A DNA stretch of 64,000 nt from Brevibacillus agri. Lineage in GTDB: Bacteria > Bacillota > Bacilli > Brevibacillales > Brevibacillaceae. Where the stretch lies: positions 1,279,001 to 1,343,000 of the forward strand of contig NZ_CP026363.1 in NCBI RefSeq assembly GCF_004117055.1, read 5' to 3'. Shown piece after piece: positions 51,612-60,573 of this stretch. Each line of letters starts with the position of its first letter. Position 1 is the first letter of the stretch. Under the pieces are notes generated by a model that was given only the letters and a program-made list of their open reading frames with translations, was not told the origin of the DNA and did no database searches. A program made the position numbers and the translations under genes.

Positions 51612-53810
51612 ATGAGCAAAACGCTTGTGCTGGCGGAAAAGCCATCCGTCGGCCGCGATATCGCGAAAGTATTGCAGTGCCAGAAAAAAGGGAACGGCTT
51701 TCTGGAAGGAGATAAATACATTGTGACGTGGGCCTTGGGGCATCTCGTGACCTTGGCCGATCCGGAAGCTTACGGGCAGCAGTTCAGCTCGTGGCGAATC
51801 GAGGATTTGCCGATCATGCCGTCTCCGTTGAAGCTCGTCGTCATCCGCGAGAGCAACAAACAGTTTCAGACCGTGAAGCAGCAAATGCGGCGCAGCGACG
51901 TCAGCCAGATTGTGATTGCGACAGATGCCGGGCGCGAAGGCGAGCTGGTCGCCCGCTGGATTATCGAAATGGCGCATGTGCAAAAGCCGATCAAGCGGCT
52001 GTGGATTTCGTCAGTCACCGACAAGGCGATTCGCGACGGCTTCCGCAACCTGAAGGACGGCAAGCAGTACGAAAACTTGTACGCTTCTGCGGCCGCCCGC
52101 GCCGAGGCGGACTGGCTCGTCGGAATCAATGCTACTCGCGCCTTGACGTGCAAGCACAACGCCCAGCTCTCGTGCGGGCGCGTCCAGACGCCGACGCTGG
52201 CCATCGTCGCGGCGAGAGAAGAAGAGATTCGCCGCTTTACGCCCAAGCCGTTTTTCGGCCTGCGCGCCGTGGCAGAGCAGTCGGTTTCGCTGCAATGGCA
52301 GGACCAGAAGACGAAGGACGTCAAAACGTTTTCCAAAGAGCGGGCGGACCAGCTTCTCGCTGCCTTGAAGCAGGAAAAAAGCGCAGAGGTCGTGGATGTG
52401 ACCCGCACGCACAAAAAGACGTACGCCCCGCAACTTTACGATCTCACCGAGTTGCAGCGGGACGCGAACCGGATGTTTGGCTATTCGCCGAAAGAGACGC
52501 TGTCCATCATGCAAAGCCTCTACGAGCACCACAAGGCAGTGACGTATCCGCGGACCGATTCCCGCTACCTCTCGTCCGATATCGTCGAGACGTTGCCAGA
52601 CAGGATCAAGGCTGTGCAGATGAAGCCGTATGCGCCGCTCGCGGCGAGAATTTTGCGGTCGCCGATCAAGGCGGCGAAGTCGTTTGTGGACGACAGCAAA
52701 GTTTCCGACCACCACGCCATCATCCCGACGGAGCAAGCGGTGTTTCTCGGCGATTTGAGCGACAAGGAGCGCAAAATTTTCGACCTGATCGTGAAGCGCT
52801 TCCTTGCTGTGCTCTTGCCTCCTTTTGAATACGAACAGACGACGATCCAGGCGAAAATCGGCGGCGAGCTGTTCCTGGCCAGAGGCAAGACCGTGCTGGC
52901 CCAAGGCTGGCGGGAAGCCTACGACCACGATGTCGAAGACGAGGAAGGACAGGACGGACTGGCGGAGCAGTGGCTGCCGAAGATCGAAAAAGGCGATCGT
53001 CTCGCTATCCAGAGCATCGCGCAAACGAAAGGCGAGACGAAGCCGCCGGAGCCGTTTACAGAGGCCAGTCTGTTGTCCGCGATGGAAAATCCGGCGAAAT
53101 ACATGGCAAACGAAAGCAAGGAGCTAATCAAAACGATCGGCGAGACAGGCGGACTCGGTACTGTGGCGACGCGCGCCGACATCATGGAAAAGCTGTTTAA
53201 CAGCTTCCTTTTGGAGAAGCGCGGCAAGCATATTTTCGTCACGGCAAAAGGCAAGCAGCTTCTGGAGCTTGTTCCCGACGAAATGCAATCCCCGACGCTG
53301 ACCGCCCAGTGGGAGCAAAAGCTCGCCGCTATCGCCAAAGGAAGCCTGAACAAGCGCGCCTTTATCGAAGAGATGAAAGCGTACGCGCGAGAAGTCGTAC
53401 AGGAGATCAAAAACAGCGACAAGACGTTCCGCCACGATAACCTGACGAGAAGCAAATGTCCGGAGTGCAGCAAGCTTTTGCTGGAGGTAAACGGAAAGCG
53501 CGGCAAGATGCTCGTCTGCCAGGACCGCGAATGCGGCTACCGCAAAAGCATTGCCAAGCAGACGAACGCCCGCTGCCCGAAATGCCACAAGCGGCTGGAA
53601 TTGCGCGGCGAGGGCGAAGGGCAAATGTTGGTTTGCGCTTGCGGGCACAGGGAAAAGCTCTCGACGTTCAAGGAGCGCAGAGAGAAGGAAAAGGGCAGCA
53701 AAGTGTCCAAGAAGGAAGTCGCCAAGTATTTGAAATCGCAGGAGAAGGAGAGCGACGAAGGTATCAACTTCGCGCTGAAGGACGCGCTCTCCAAGTTCAA
53801 ATTCGAGTAG
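51612..53810 (+). CDS. topB: DNA topoisomerase III
   Basis: The 732-residue type IA topoisomerase has the Toprim domain (LVLAEKPSVGRDIAKVLQC, ATDAGREGELVARWI), the catalytic Tyr near residue 312 in YPRTDSRYLSSD, and two C-terminal zinc-ribbon-like modules (CPECSKLLLE...CQDRECGYRK and CPKCHKRLEL...CACGHREK). It decatenates single-stranded regions. ATG 51612 is chosen because AAGGTGGTG lies just upstream. Confidence 0.95.
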   Translation: MSKTLVLAEKPSVGRDIAKVLQCQKKGNGFLEGDKYIVTWALGHLVTLADPEAYGQQFSSWRIEDLPIMPSPLKLVVIRESNKQFQTVKQQMRRSDVSQIVIATDAGREGELVARWIIEMAHVQKPIKRLWISSVTDKAIRDGFRNLKDGKQYENLYASAAARAEADWLVGINATRALTCKHNAQLSCGRVQTPTLAIVAAREEEIRRFTPKPFFGLRAVAEQSVSLQWQDQKTKDVKTFSKERADQLLAALKQEKSAEVVDVTRTHKKTYAPQLYDLTELQRDANRMFGYSPKETLSIMQSLYEHHKAVTYPRTDSRYLSSDIVETLPDRIKAVQMKPYAPLAARILRSPIKAAKSFVDDSKVSDHHAIIPTEQAVFLGDLSDKERKIFDLIVKRFLAVLLPPFEYEQTTIQAKIGGELFLARGKTVLAQGWREAYDHDVEDEEGQDGLAEQWLPKIEKGDRLAIQSIAQTKGETKPPEPFTEASLLSAMENPAKYMANESKELIKTIGETGGLGTVATRADIMEKLFNSFLLEKRGKHIFVTAKGKQLLELVPDEMQSPTLTAQWEQKLAAIAKGSLNKRAFIEEMKAYAREVVQEIKNSDKTFRHDNLTRSKCPECSKLLLEVNGKRGKMLVCQDRECGYRKSIAKQTNARCPKCHKRLELRGEGEGQMLVCACGHREKLSTFKERREKEKGSKVSKKEVAKYLKSQEKESDEGINFALKDALSKFKFE

Positions 53811-53839
53811 GGAAGCACGTGCGCAGCAACTGACGAAAA

Positions 53840-53870
53840 CCCTGGCCAGCCGTTTTGGCCGGGGGCTTTT
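53840..53870 (+). terminator. Terminator of topB
   Basis: CCCTGGCCA (53840-53848) pairs with TGGCCGGGG (53856-53864), then GCTTTT. Confidence 0.65.
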
Positions 53871-53920
53871 CAGCTCCGAACCAGTCTGCGCCTAGGCTCG
53901 TGAAAGAAAAGAGGATGGAC

Positions 53921-54562
53921 ATGGGATTTTTCGGCAGCCGTAAAGAAGAAACAGACGCAAAAGCAACAGCAAGCGTCCTGTTGACTATCCATGACAACGA
54001 ACGAACCATCCGGCAGGAAACCGCCGCGATGGCTGCGTTTCTGAACACGCTCATCCAGCAAGCGAGCCGGGAACAAAGAGAGGTCGTCTTTTTGTGCATC
54101 GGGTCGGATCGCTCGATTGGCGATGCGCTGGGGCCATTGGTTGGAACGATGCTGCTGGAGGCGGGTGTCACCCACCGCGTTTACGGAACGCTGGAGGAGC
54201 CGGTTCATGCCTTCAATCTGGAGCCGACCTTGAAGGCGATCAAGCGACAGTTTCGGCAGCCGCTCATCATTGGCATTGACGCCGGGCTGGGGGAGAAGGA
54301 GCAGGTTGGCGCGGTCATTTTGAAGGAAGGTCCGCTGCTTCCGGGGCGGGCTTTGCAAAAAATGCTGCCGCCTGTAGGGGACTATCGCATGGCAAACGAG
54401 CCTATCATGCCCGCCCCTCCATGTAAAGCCGCCCACGTAACCATCCGCCTGTTAAAAACCCATTTACACAAAAAAATTTACATTCCCAGAAATGGACTGC
54501 GAACGCTTAGTCATTCAAGAATCCCACCCGTACACCGCAAGCTGGAAGGCTTGCGGCTTTAG
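53921..54562 (+). pseudogene. YyaC-like spore protein, 3' end replaced
   Basis: Up to about position 54382 the frame matches the YyaC family (VVFLCIGSDRSIGDALGPLV, VYGTLEEPVHAFNLEPTL, PLIIGIDAGLGEKEQVGAV, GPLLPGRALQKMLPPVGD), peptidase-like proteins found in spore-formers. The expected C-terminus (roughly INGIVNISGFMEYFVLQN in the family) is missing. From there the frame runs into unrelated, lysine-rich DNA of an IS200/IS605-type end and stops at 54562. ATG 53921 has AGAGG upstream. About 50 C-terminal residues of the family are lost, so the product is probably inactive. Confidence 0.75.
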
Positions 54563-54580
54563 CCGTGGGAGTCTCAAACC
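54515..54580 (+). mobile_element. IS200/IS605-type right-end remnant
   Basis: A long imperfect hairpin: TCCCAC (54522-54527) pairs with GTGGGA (54565-54570) and encloses CCGCAAGC (54535-54542) with GCTTGCGG (54549-54556). The motif GCGGCTTTAGCCGTGGGAG, with TCTCAA following and TCATTCAAGAATCCCA before it, is typical of the right end of IS200/IS605 elements. No tnpA or tnpB gene remains; the left boundary lies somewhere in 54383-54515. It sits exactly between a truncated yyaC-like gene and a truncated prpF-like gene. Confidence 0.65.
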
Positions 54581-54913
54581 GATCTGACTGGCACTTATCG
54601 CAAAGCGGCGGACATGGATCTCGCCATTCGCATGATGTCGATGCAAAAGCCGCACCAGGCGCTGGCGATCACGGGAGCGATCTGCACCACGGCGGCCGCT
54701 TTTCTGCCTGACACCGTCCTCTCCGAGCTGATCGACATCAAGCGGGAGGTGCTGCGGCTCGCGCATCCCGGCGGCATCATCGAAACGAAGGCGGAATTTG
54801 TCGCGGGCCACATCAGCGCAATCAAAGTCGTGCGCACGGCACGGATGATTTTGGAAGGGTATGTGTACACGAAAAGCCATTACGCGCTTGCTTCCCAGTC
54901 CCAGTTGGCGTAA
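54581..54913 (+). pseudogene. PrpF-family isomerase, C-terminal fragment
   Basis: Only about 110 residues remain: TYRKAADMDLAIRMMSMQKP, HQALAITGAICTTAAAFLP, RLAHPGGIIETKAEF and VVRTARMILEGYVYT. They match the C-terminal end of PrpF/4-oxalomesaconate tautomerase-type aconitate isomerases, which are normally near 380 residues. The 5' part was lost at the IS-type junction. ATG 54614 has no ribosome binding site. Confidence 0.7.
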
Positions 54914-55045
54914 TGGGGGGAGAGCAGCCCGCGGAACGCCGCCGAAAGCCAGCGAAAGCCGCTGACGGATGCGCTGGTCGAGTGGCATCCCAGGTCCCGG
55001 CACTGCAGCAACAAAGAACGCTCCACTACCAAAAAACCTCCGCCA

Positions 55046-55107
55046 GCCAAAAACGCTCCGGTCGGACTGGGGACGAATCCCTGGTTCTGGCGGGAGCGTT
55101 TTTGGCT
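55046..55107 (+). terminator. Long bidirectional terminator
   Basis: GCCAAAAACGCTCC (55046-55059) pairs perfectly with GGAGCGTTTTTGGC (55093-55106) across a 33-base loop. The loop is long for an intrinsic terminator. Confidence 0.65.
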
Positions 55108-55133
55108 GTTGACGCGTGTTCACAAAATAAAAA

Positions 55134-55162
55134 TTGCAAGTTAGGCGCAGGGGGCATATACT
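55134..55162 (+). promoter_or_regulatory. Promoter of the ABC export operon
   Basis: TTGCAA (55134-55139) and TATACT (55157-55162) with a 17-base spacer. Operator 1 covers the predicted start point. Confidence 0.75.
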
Positions 55163-55172
55163 CACAGTAAGA

Positions 55173-55186
55173 AGTGAGTAATCACT
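55173..55186 (+). promoter_or_regulatory. TetR-type operator 1
   Basis: AGTGAGTAATCACT, arms AGTGA and TCACT. It is the exact reverse complement of operator 2. Likely target of the TetR protein encoded at the end of the operon. Confidence 0.65.
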
Positions 55187-55236
55187 CGCTTTTCGTGAAG
55201 TTCATCCGGCGAAGTGCATCATGATCTGCACAAAGA

Positions 55237-55257
55237 GGGCAAACTGCCCGTTTTTTT
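55237..55257 (+). terminator. Terminator-like hairpin in the leader
   Basis: GGGCA (55237-55241) pairs with TGCCC (55245-55249), then G and seven T. It lies after the promoter and before the first gene, so it would act as an attenuator. Confidence 0.55.
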
Positions 55258-55271
55258 GGCCGTAAAAATAA

Positions 55272-55285
55272 AGTGATTACTCACT
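55272..55285 (-). promoter_or_regulatory. TetR-type operator 2
   Basis: AGTGATTACTCACT, the exact reverse complement of operator 1, 99 bases downstream and 24 bases before the first ATG. Confidence 0.65.
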
Positions 55286-55309
55286 CATTACAGATGGGAG
55301 AGGTTCTGC

Positions 55310-56500
55310 ATGAAACGTGTCTTGCGCGCTGTAAGTATCGGCAGCCTGATTCTCGCTCTGTCAGGCTGCGGCCTGCTCGGGGAAAAGCAGCAGCCACTGT
55401 CGGGGACAATCGAGGCGGATGAATGGCCGATCGTGGCCGAGGTAGGCGGGCTGGTGACGAAGGTGATCGCCGAGGAAGGTAGCGAGGTGAAAAAAGGCGA
55501 GGTGCTGGCGGAAATCGACCCGCGCAGCTACCAGATCAGCGTGGCGGAGGCCAAGGCCGCATGGGAGCAGGCGAGGGCCAGGCTGGAGGAAGCGAAGGCA
55601 GGCTCGCGCGACCAGACGATTCAGAAGGGAGTGGCCGCCGTTCAGCAGGCGAATGCCAGCATCCGTTTGGCGCAGGCGAGAAAAAGCCAGGCAGAGGCCG
55701 GAATTGCCCGGGCGCAGGAGCAACTGGCGCAGGCCGAATCGCAGCGCGCAGGAGCGGAGGAGACGCTGCGCTACCAGCAAAAGCGGCTGCAAGAGGCGAC
55801 GGCCTTGTATGAAAAAGGAGCGATCTCGCAAAAAGATTTGGATACGCAAAAAGAGGCGGTCAGCCAGGCGACTACCCAGTTGAACCAGTGGACGGCACAG
55901 GTGGCGCAGGCCAAGGCGGCGTACCGTTCCGCCCAGGAGGACGCAGCTGCGGCGGCTGCCCAGGTCGGCACAGCAAAAGCCCAGCAGCAAGGAGCGCAAG
56001 CAGAGCTTGATCTGGTGCGGGCAGGCAGTACGGACTACGCCATCCGGGCACTGCTGGCAGCGGAGGAGCAGGCGCAGGCGAGGCTCGACCAGGCGATGCT
56101 GCAGCTTGAAAAGACGCGGATTGTCGCCGCAGAAGACGGCGTTTTGCTGCGCTCCTCCATCGAGCAGGGAGAGGTCGCCAAACCGGGGGCTACGTTGTTT
56201 ACGATGATGAAGGCAGACCAGCTCAAGCTCGTGGTGTACATCCCGGAAGCGCAGTTGAATCGGGTGCAAAAAAGGCAGGAGGTCGGCATCAAGGTCGATG
56301 CGTACCCGGATGAGACGTTTACAGGCACGATCAGCCGCATCGCGGACAAAGCGGAGTTTACGCCGCGCAATGTGCAGACGCAAGACGAGCGGACCAAGCT
56401 TGTGTTTGCCGTCACGATTGACGTCGCTAAAGGCCAGGACAAACTCAAGCCGGGCATGCCTGCCGATGTGCTGCTGCCAGACGGGGAGGGAGGCCGATGA
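55310..56500 (+). CDS. HlyD-family export adaptor lipoprotein
   Basis: The 396-residue membrane-fusion-type protein has a lipoprotein signal (LILALSGC, Cys at about residue 20). A biotinyl-lipoyl half-motif (VAEVGGLVTKVIAEEGSEVK) is followed by long Ala/Gln-rich coiled coils, a second half-motif (EDGVLLRSSIEQGEVAKPGA) and a beta-barrel. It works with the ABC transporter encoded next. The layout (HlyD, ATPase, ABC-2 permease) resembles YbhGFS-type exporters. Its stop overlaps the next ATG. Confidence 0.92.
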   Translation: MKRVLRAVSIGSLILALSGCGLLGEKQQPLSGTIEADEWPIVAEVGGLVTKVIAEEGSEVKKGEVLAEIDPRSYQISVAEAKAAWEQARARLEEAKAGSRDQTIQKGVAAVQQANASIRLAQARKSQAEAGIARAQEQLAQAESQRAGAEETLRYQQKRLQEATALYEKGAISQKDLDTQKEAVSQATTQLNQWTAQVAQAKAAYRSAQEDAAAAAAQVGTAKAQQQGAQAELDLVRAGSTDYAIRALLAAEEQAQARLDQAMLQLEKTRIVAAEDGVLLRSSIEQGEVAKPGATLFTMMKADQLKLVVYIPEAQLNRVQKRQEVGIKVDAYPDETFTGTISRIADKAEFTPRNVQTQDERTKLVFAVTIDVAKGQDKLKPGMPADVLLPDGEGGR

Positions 56501-57258
56501 GCGCCGCCGCCATTACGTGCCAGCAACTGACCAAGCGCTTCGGAGAGCGGGTCGCCGTCAACAGCCTGACCTTGACGGTGCCAAAAGGCTCGATTTACGG
56601 CTTCCTCGGCCCGAACGGCTCGGGAAAATCGACGACGATTCGCATGCTGTGCGGGCTGATGACGCCGACGACGGGCAGCGGAACGGTGCTCGGCTATGAC
56701 GTCATGACACAGAGCGAAGAGATCAAGCAACGCATCGGCTACATGTCGCAAAAGTTCAGCCTGTATGAAGATTTGACAGTGGAAGAAAACCTCGATTTTT
56801 ACGCGGGCGTCTACCAGCTTGGCGCAGCAGAGCGGCGGAAAAGAAAGGCGGAGCTGATCGAAATGGCAGGGCTGACAGGCCGGGAGAAGCAACTCGCAGG
56901 CTCGCTGTCCGGCGGCTGGAAGCAGCGTCTCGCCTTGTCCTGCGCCCTTTTGCACAAGCCGGAGCTGCTGATTCTCGACGAACCGACGGCCGGAGTCGAC
57001 CCGGTGTCGCGGCGCATTTTCTGGGAAGTAATTCACGAGCTGGCTGAGCAAGGAATTACCGTGCTGGTGACGACGCACTACATGGATGAGGCCCAGACGT
57101 GCGACTGGATCGGGTTCATTTTTTTCGGCAACCTGCTTGCGGAAGGAACCCCGCAGGAATTGATCGAGCAGATGGGCGCGGACAATCTGGAGGACGTGTT
57201 CATCGAGCTGGTGCGGCGCGAAGAAGCGCGGCAGGTAGCGGAGGGGGGAGCGCGATGA
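56497..57258 (+). CDS. ABC exporter ATPase
   Basis: The 253-residue ATPase has Walker A GPNGSGKSTT, Q-loop MSQKFSLYEDLT, signature LSGGWKQRLALSCALL, Walker B LLILDEPTAGVDP and the H-loop TTHYMDEA, typical of drug and multidrug (CcmA-like) ABC-2 exporters. It overlaps both neighbours by four bases. Confidence 0.94.
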   Translation: MSAAAITCQQLTKRFGERVAVNSLTLTVPKGSIYGFLGPNGSGKSTTIRMLCGLMTPTTGSGTVLGYDVMTQSEEIKQRIGYMSQKFSLYEDLTVEENLDFYAGVYQLGAAERRKRKAELIEMAGLTGREKQLAGSLSGGWKQRLALSCALLHKPELLILDEPTAGVDPVSRRIFWEVIHELAEQGITVLVTTHYMDEAQTCDWIGFIFFGNLLAEGTPQELIEQMGADNLEDVFIELVRREEARQVAEGGAR

Positions 57259-58394
57259 GACGGTTTGTCTGGGGGCGCTACTGGTCCATCGTCAAAAAGG
57301 AAGTGATCCAGATCAAACGCGATCGGCCCAGCCTGGCGATTGCGCTGGTCATGCCGCTGATGCTTTTGTTTTTGTTCGGGTACGCAGTCAACACGGATGT
57401 GAACGACATCCGCATGGCGGTCTGGAACCAGAGTCCGTCAGCCGCAAGCCGGGAGCTGGTCGATCAGTTCGTGCACACGAAAATTTTTCAGGCGACAGTG
57501 AGCGTCGGCGGCTACCGGGAGCTGGAGGCGATGCTGGACGAGGGGACGGCAGATGTCGGGCTGGTGATCGGGCCGGACTACACGCGGCAAAAAGACCGCG
57601 GCGAGCCAGCGCACATTCAGCTTCTCGTCAACGGCTCCGATCCGAACATCGCGCGCACGGCTGTGTCCAACGCCCAACTGATCGTGCAGCACCAGGCGAT
57701 CAGCTTGCAGGAAAAGAAGCTGGAAAAGCAGGGAATGGGCGAGCTGACGCTGCCGCTTGCGCTGGAGACGCGCGTGCTGTTCAATCCGAATATGGAGAGC
57801 ATCGTCTTCAATATCCCTGGCCTGATCGGGCTAATTATGCAAAACGTCACGATGATTTTGACCGCCTTTTCGCTCGTCCGTGAAAAAGAACGGGGCACGA
57901 TGGAGCAACTCGTCGTGACGCCGATTCGCCCGCTGGAGCTGATGCTTGGCAAAATTACGCCGTATGTCGGCGTCGGGCTGTTTTCGTTTTGCCTCGTGCT
58001 CTTCGTTGGGACTGCCTGGTTCGGGGTTCCGGTCAAAGGAAGCATTGGCCTGTTGGTCGCCTTGTCCGTCCTGTTTCTCGTGACCACGCTGCTGCTGGGA
58101 ATTTTGATCTCGACCGTAGCGAAGACGCAGCTTCAGGCGATGCAGATGGCCTTCGCGCTCATCCTGCCCAGCGTGCTTTTGTCCGGGTTCATGTTCCCGC
58201 GCGATTCGATGCCGGTCGTGATACAATGGTTAGGCGGGCTTGTCCCGTTGACCTATTTTCTGGAAATTTTGCGGGGAATCTTTTTGAAAGGCGTAGGCGC
58301 CGAGGCACTCTGGAAAGAGATCGTCGGGATGGGCGCATTCAGCCTGGTCATTTTGGCCGTTGCCATCGGCAGATTCCGCAAAAAGATCGAATAG
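57255..58394 (+). CDS. ABC-2 type exporter permease
   Basis: A 379-residue permease with an N-terminal helix (AIALVMPLMLLFLFGYAVN), a large external domain (residues ~50-180) and five C-terminal helices. ABC-2 motifs are EKERGTMEQLVVTPIRPLEL and PSVLLSGFMFPRDSMPVVIQ. ATG 57255 follows GAGGGGGGAG; a 156-base upstream extension is a shadow. Cargo unknown. Confidence 0.93.
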   Translation: MRRFVWGRYWSIVKKEVIQIKRDRPSLAIALVMPLMLLFLFGYAVNTDVNDIRMAVWNQSPSAASRELVDQFVHTKIFQATVSVGGYRELEAMLDEGTADVGLVIGPDYTRQKDRGEPAHIQLLVNGSDPNIARTAVSNAQLIVQHQAISLQEKKLEKQGMGELTLPLALETRVLFNPNMESIVFNIPGLIGLIMQNVTMILTAFSLVREKERGTMEQLVVTPIRPLELMLGKITPYVGVGLFSFCLVLFVGTAWFGVPVKGSIGLLVALSVLFLVTTLLLGILISTVAKTQLQAMQMAFALILPSVLLSGFMFPRDSMPVVIQWLGGLVPLTYFLEILRGIFLKGVGAEALWKEIVGMGAFSLVILAVAIGRFRKKIE

Positions 58395-58411
58395 AGGAGC
58401 GTAAACGTCGT

Positions 58412-59083
58412 ATGAACAAGCCGCCGTCGTTTGAAGAGGGCCTGTTGCAATATGTGGAAGAGCTGAAAGACGAGAGCGAGATGACGGAAAAGCAGCGCAA
58501 TATTTTGCGGGCCTCCGTTAAGCTGTTCGCGGAAAAAGGCTTCCATGCCAGCTCTACCTCGGAAATCGCCAAAGAGGCGGGAGTGGCTGAAGGGACGATT
58601 TTCCGCCATTACAAATCGAAAAAAGACATTTTGCTTGCCGTCGTGGCACCCGTGCTGGTGAAATTCGCGGCGCCGTTCATCCTGAAGGACGTGCGCGAGA
58701 TCTTCAAGGAGCAGGCGCAAAAGCCGTTTGGCGAAATCGTCACGGAGCTGTACCGGAATCGCCTGAACCTGGTCGTCGCCAACGAAAAGCACATTCGCAT
58801 CTTGCTCCAGGAGGCGTTTTTCCACGACGAGATTCGGGAAGCGCTGATCGCGACTGTCTTTAAGGATGCCAAACTGATGGCGCAAAAGCTGATCGAAGCA
58901 AAAGTGGCTGAGGGCGAGCTGCGTCCGCTGCCGAGCCAGGCGGTCTTTCGCGTCGTGCTGTCTGCGATGATCGGCCTGGTGCTGTTTCGCCAGGTGCTGG
59001 ACGAGGACGATTATGCAGCCTACAGCGATGAAGAGCAAATTGCTATGACCGTCGATATTTTGCTGAACGGGGTTGGAAAATGA
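58412..59083 (+). CDS. TetR-family repressor of the export operon
   Basis: The 223-residue regulator has the TetR HTH (ILRASVKLFAEKGFHASSTS, EIAKEAGVAEGTIFRHYKSK, near residues 30-75) and a ligand-binding C-terminal part. It is the last gene of the operon, 17 bases after the permease, with GAGGAGCG upstream. Paired AGTGA/TCACT operators before the first gene suggest self-control of the whole operon. The inducer is unknown. Confidence 0.9.
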   Translation: MNKPPSFEEGLLQYVEELKDESEMTEKQRNILRASVKLFAEKGFHASSTSEIAKEAGVAEGTIFRHYKSKKDILLAVVAPVLVKFAAPFILKDVREIFKEQAQKPFGEIVTELYRNRLNLVVANEKHIRILLQEAFFHDEIREALIATVFKDAKLMAQKLIEAKVAEGELRPLPSQAVFRVVLSAMIGLVLFRQVLDEDDYAAYSDEEQIAMTVDILLNGVGK

Positions 59084-59142
59084 TTTTTTATCGATAAGCA
59101 AGCGTTTTCTCTCAAATTGCCTCTAGAAAATCCGCCGAGGAA

Positions 59143-59151
59143 TGGTATAAT
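59143..59151 (+). promoter_or_regulatory. Extended -10 of the purU promoter
   Basis: TGG-TATAAT (59143-59151); no clear -35 at the usual distance, which extended -10 promoters tolerate. Confidence 0.5.
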
Positions 59152-59193
59152 TGCAAACAACTTTTTGCTGTTTGCTTTTGGAGGAGAGAAACC

Positions 59194-60090
59194 ATGCATT
59201 TGTTATCAGAGAGAGAATGGCTCGCGTATCGGGAAAAAAACAAAGACCGAGCGCGCATGCTGATTTCCTGCCCGGACCGTGCGGGGATCGTGGCGGCGGT
59301 CTCGAATTTTTTGTTTCAGCAGGGCGCAAACATCGTCCAGTCTGACCAGTACACGACTGACCCGGAGACAGGCCGCTTTTTCATGCGGATTGAATTTGAT
59401 CTGGTCAACCTGCAAGAGCGCTTCGAGGCGATCAAGGCGGAGTTCGGTCAGGTAGCCGACAGCTTCGGCATGGACTGGTCCCTGGTCGAAGCGAACAAGC
59501 GCAAAAAGGTTGCCTTGTTTGTTTCCAAAGAAGACCACTGTCTGCTGGAACTGCTGTGGCGCTGGAAGTCCGGCGAACTGCACGCGGATATATCCGTTGT
59601 GGTCAGCAACCATCCGGACATGCAGGAGACGGTGGAGTCGTTTGGCATCCCGTACCGCTGCATTCCGGTGACGAAGGAAAACAAGCCGCAGGCGGAACAA
59701 GAACAACTGGAAGCGGCAGCGGGCGTCGACCTGATCGTCCTGGCGCGCTACATGCAGATTTTGTCCCCGCGCTTTCTTACGGACTACGCGATGCGGATCA
59801 TCAACATCCACCATTCGTTCCTCCCTGCCTTCGTGGGTGCCAAGCCTTACGAGCAGGCGTATCGCCGCGGCGTGAAGCTGATCGGGGCGACCGCGCACTA
59901 CGTCACCGAGGAGCTGGACGCAGGTCCGATCATCGAGCAGGACGTGCAGCGCGTCTCGCATCAGGAGGATGTCGAAGCGTTGAAGCAGCTCGGACGCCAG
60001 GTGGAGCGCACCGTGCTGGCGCGCGCCGTCCGCTGGCATCTGGAAGACCGTGTGCTGGTGTACGGCAACAAGACGATTGTGTTTCCGTAA
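59194..60090 (+). CDS. purU: Formyltetrahydrofolate deformylase
   Basis: The 298-residue enzyme has an N-terminal ACT domain ([40 protein letters not shown]) and a formyltransferase-fold domain ([40 protein letters not shown] with the catalytic His, [18 protein letters not shown]). It hydrolyses 10-formyl-THF to formate and THF. TTTGGAGGAGAG precedes the ATG. Confidence 0.95.
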   Translation: MHLLSEREWLAYREKNKDRARMLISCPDRAGIVAAVSNFLFQQGANIVQSDQYTTDPETGRFFMRIEFDLVNLQERFEAIKAEFGQVADSFGMDWSLVEANKRKKVALFVSKEDHCLLELLWRWKSGELHADISVVVSNHPDMQETVESFGIPYRCIPVTKENKPQAEQEQLEAAAGVDLIVLARYMQILSPRFLTDYAMRIINIHHSFLPAFVGAKPYEQAYRRGVKLIGATAHYVTEELDAGPIIEQDVQRVSHQEDVEALKQLGRQVERTVLARAVRWHLEDRVLVYGNKTIVFP

Positions 60091-60140
60091 ACACGATAGA
60101 GGGCAAAACGGCTTCTTGTATGTGGTTTGGCCAAGCAGGA

Positions 60141-60171
60141 AAAAGCTTCCCCGGGGAGGGAAGCTTTTTTT
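60141..60171 (+). terminator. Terminator of purU
   Basis: AAAAGCTTCCC (60141-60151) pairs with GGGAAGCTTTT (60158-60168), followed by more T. Confidence 0.9.
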
Positions 60172-60289
60172 GTGCGCCATGCATGGCGACTAACTAATGG
60201 AAAGTGCGTTTGAGTTACATTTGCTGGTCCCTTTGTAAATTCGGTTAAAAGAACGGTGTACGAGAGATTTTCGCTTTACTGGTAATTAG

Positions 60290-60298
60290 TGGTATAAT
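60290..60298 (+). promoter_or_regulatory. Extended -10 promoter before a broken small gene
   Basis: TGG-TATAAT at 60290-60298, 38 bases before a TTG start with AAGGGGTG. Confidence 0.45.
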
Positions 60299-60335
60299 AT
60301 ACACGCCCTTCAAAAAGAAAAAGGGGTGCCGATTT

Positions 60336-60573
60336 TTGGAAAAAACAATATCAATCTTCCTAGGCTTTTTGATTGGGTTTGTATTCAGTTTTTTTTAGAA
60401 ATTCCAGTCGTTATTCAAAATTTTATCGAGTTCATAATAATGGTGATATTTGGATACTTAACTATAGCCTTCAATCATCCAAAGGTTTTTTCGCGATAAA
60501 GGTGCAAAAGGTAAATGGGATAAGTCGTTATTCCTTTCTCTTCATTGATTGTAATCCATACATATCTGTCTAA
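60336..60573 (+). pseudogene. Small membrane protein with a T-tract frameshift
   Basis: TTG at 60336 (AAGGGGTG seven bases upstream) gives a hydrophobic start MEKTISIFLGFLIGFVFSFF and then a stop inside a run of eight T (60389-60396). With seven T the frame continues as RNSSRYSKFYRVHNNGDIWI to the stop at 60573, about 78 residues with one N-terminal transmembrane segment. No family is recognised. Confidence 0.45.

Larger units (their letters stand above)
54914..55309. promoter_or_regulatory. Control region of the ABC export operon
   Basis: This 396-base region has no convincing gene. It holds, in order, the terminator of the prpF scar, promoter TTGCAA-17-TATACT (55134-55162), operator 1 (55173-55186), a terminator-like hairpin (55237-55257) and operator 2 (55272-55285). 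GATGGGAGAGG serves the first gene. Confidence 0.7.

Noticed and set aside
54914-55170. 85-codon forward frame after the prpF fragment
   Set aside because: It runs through the long terminator stem and has no ribosome binding site or homology that I recognise.
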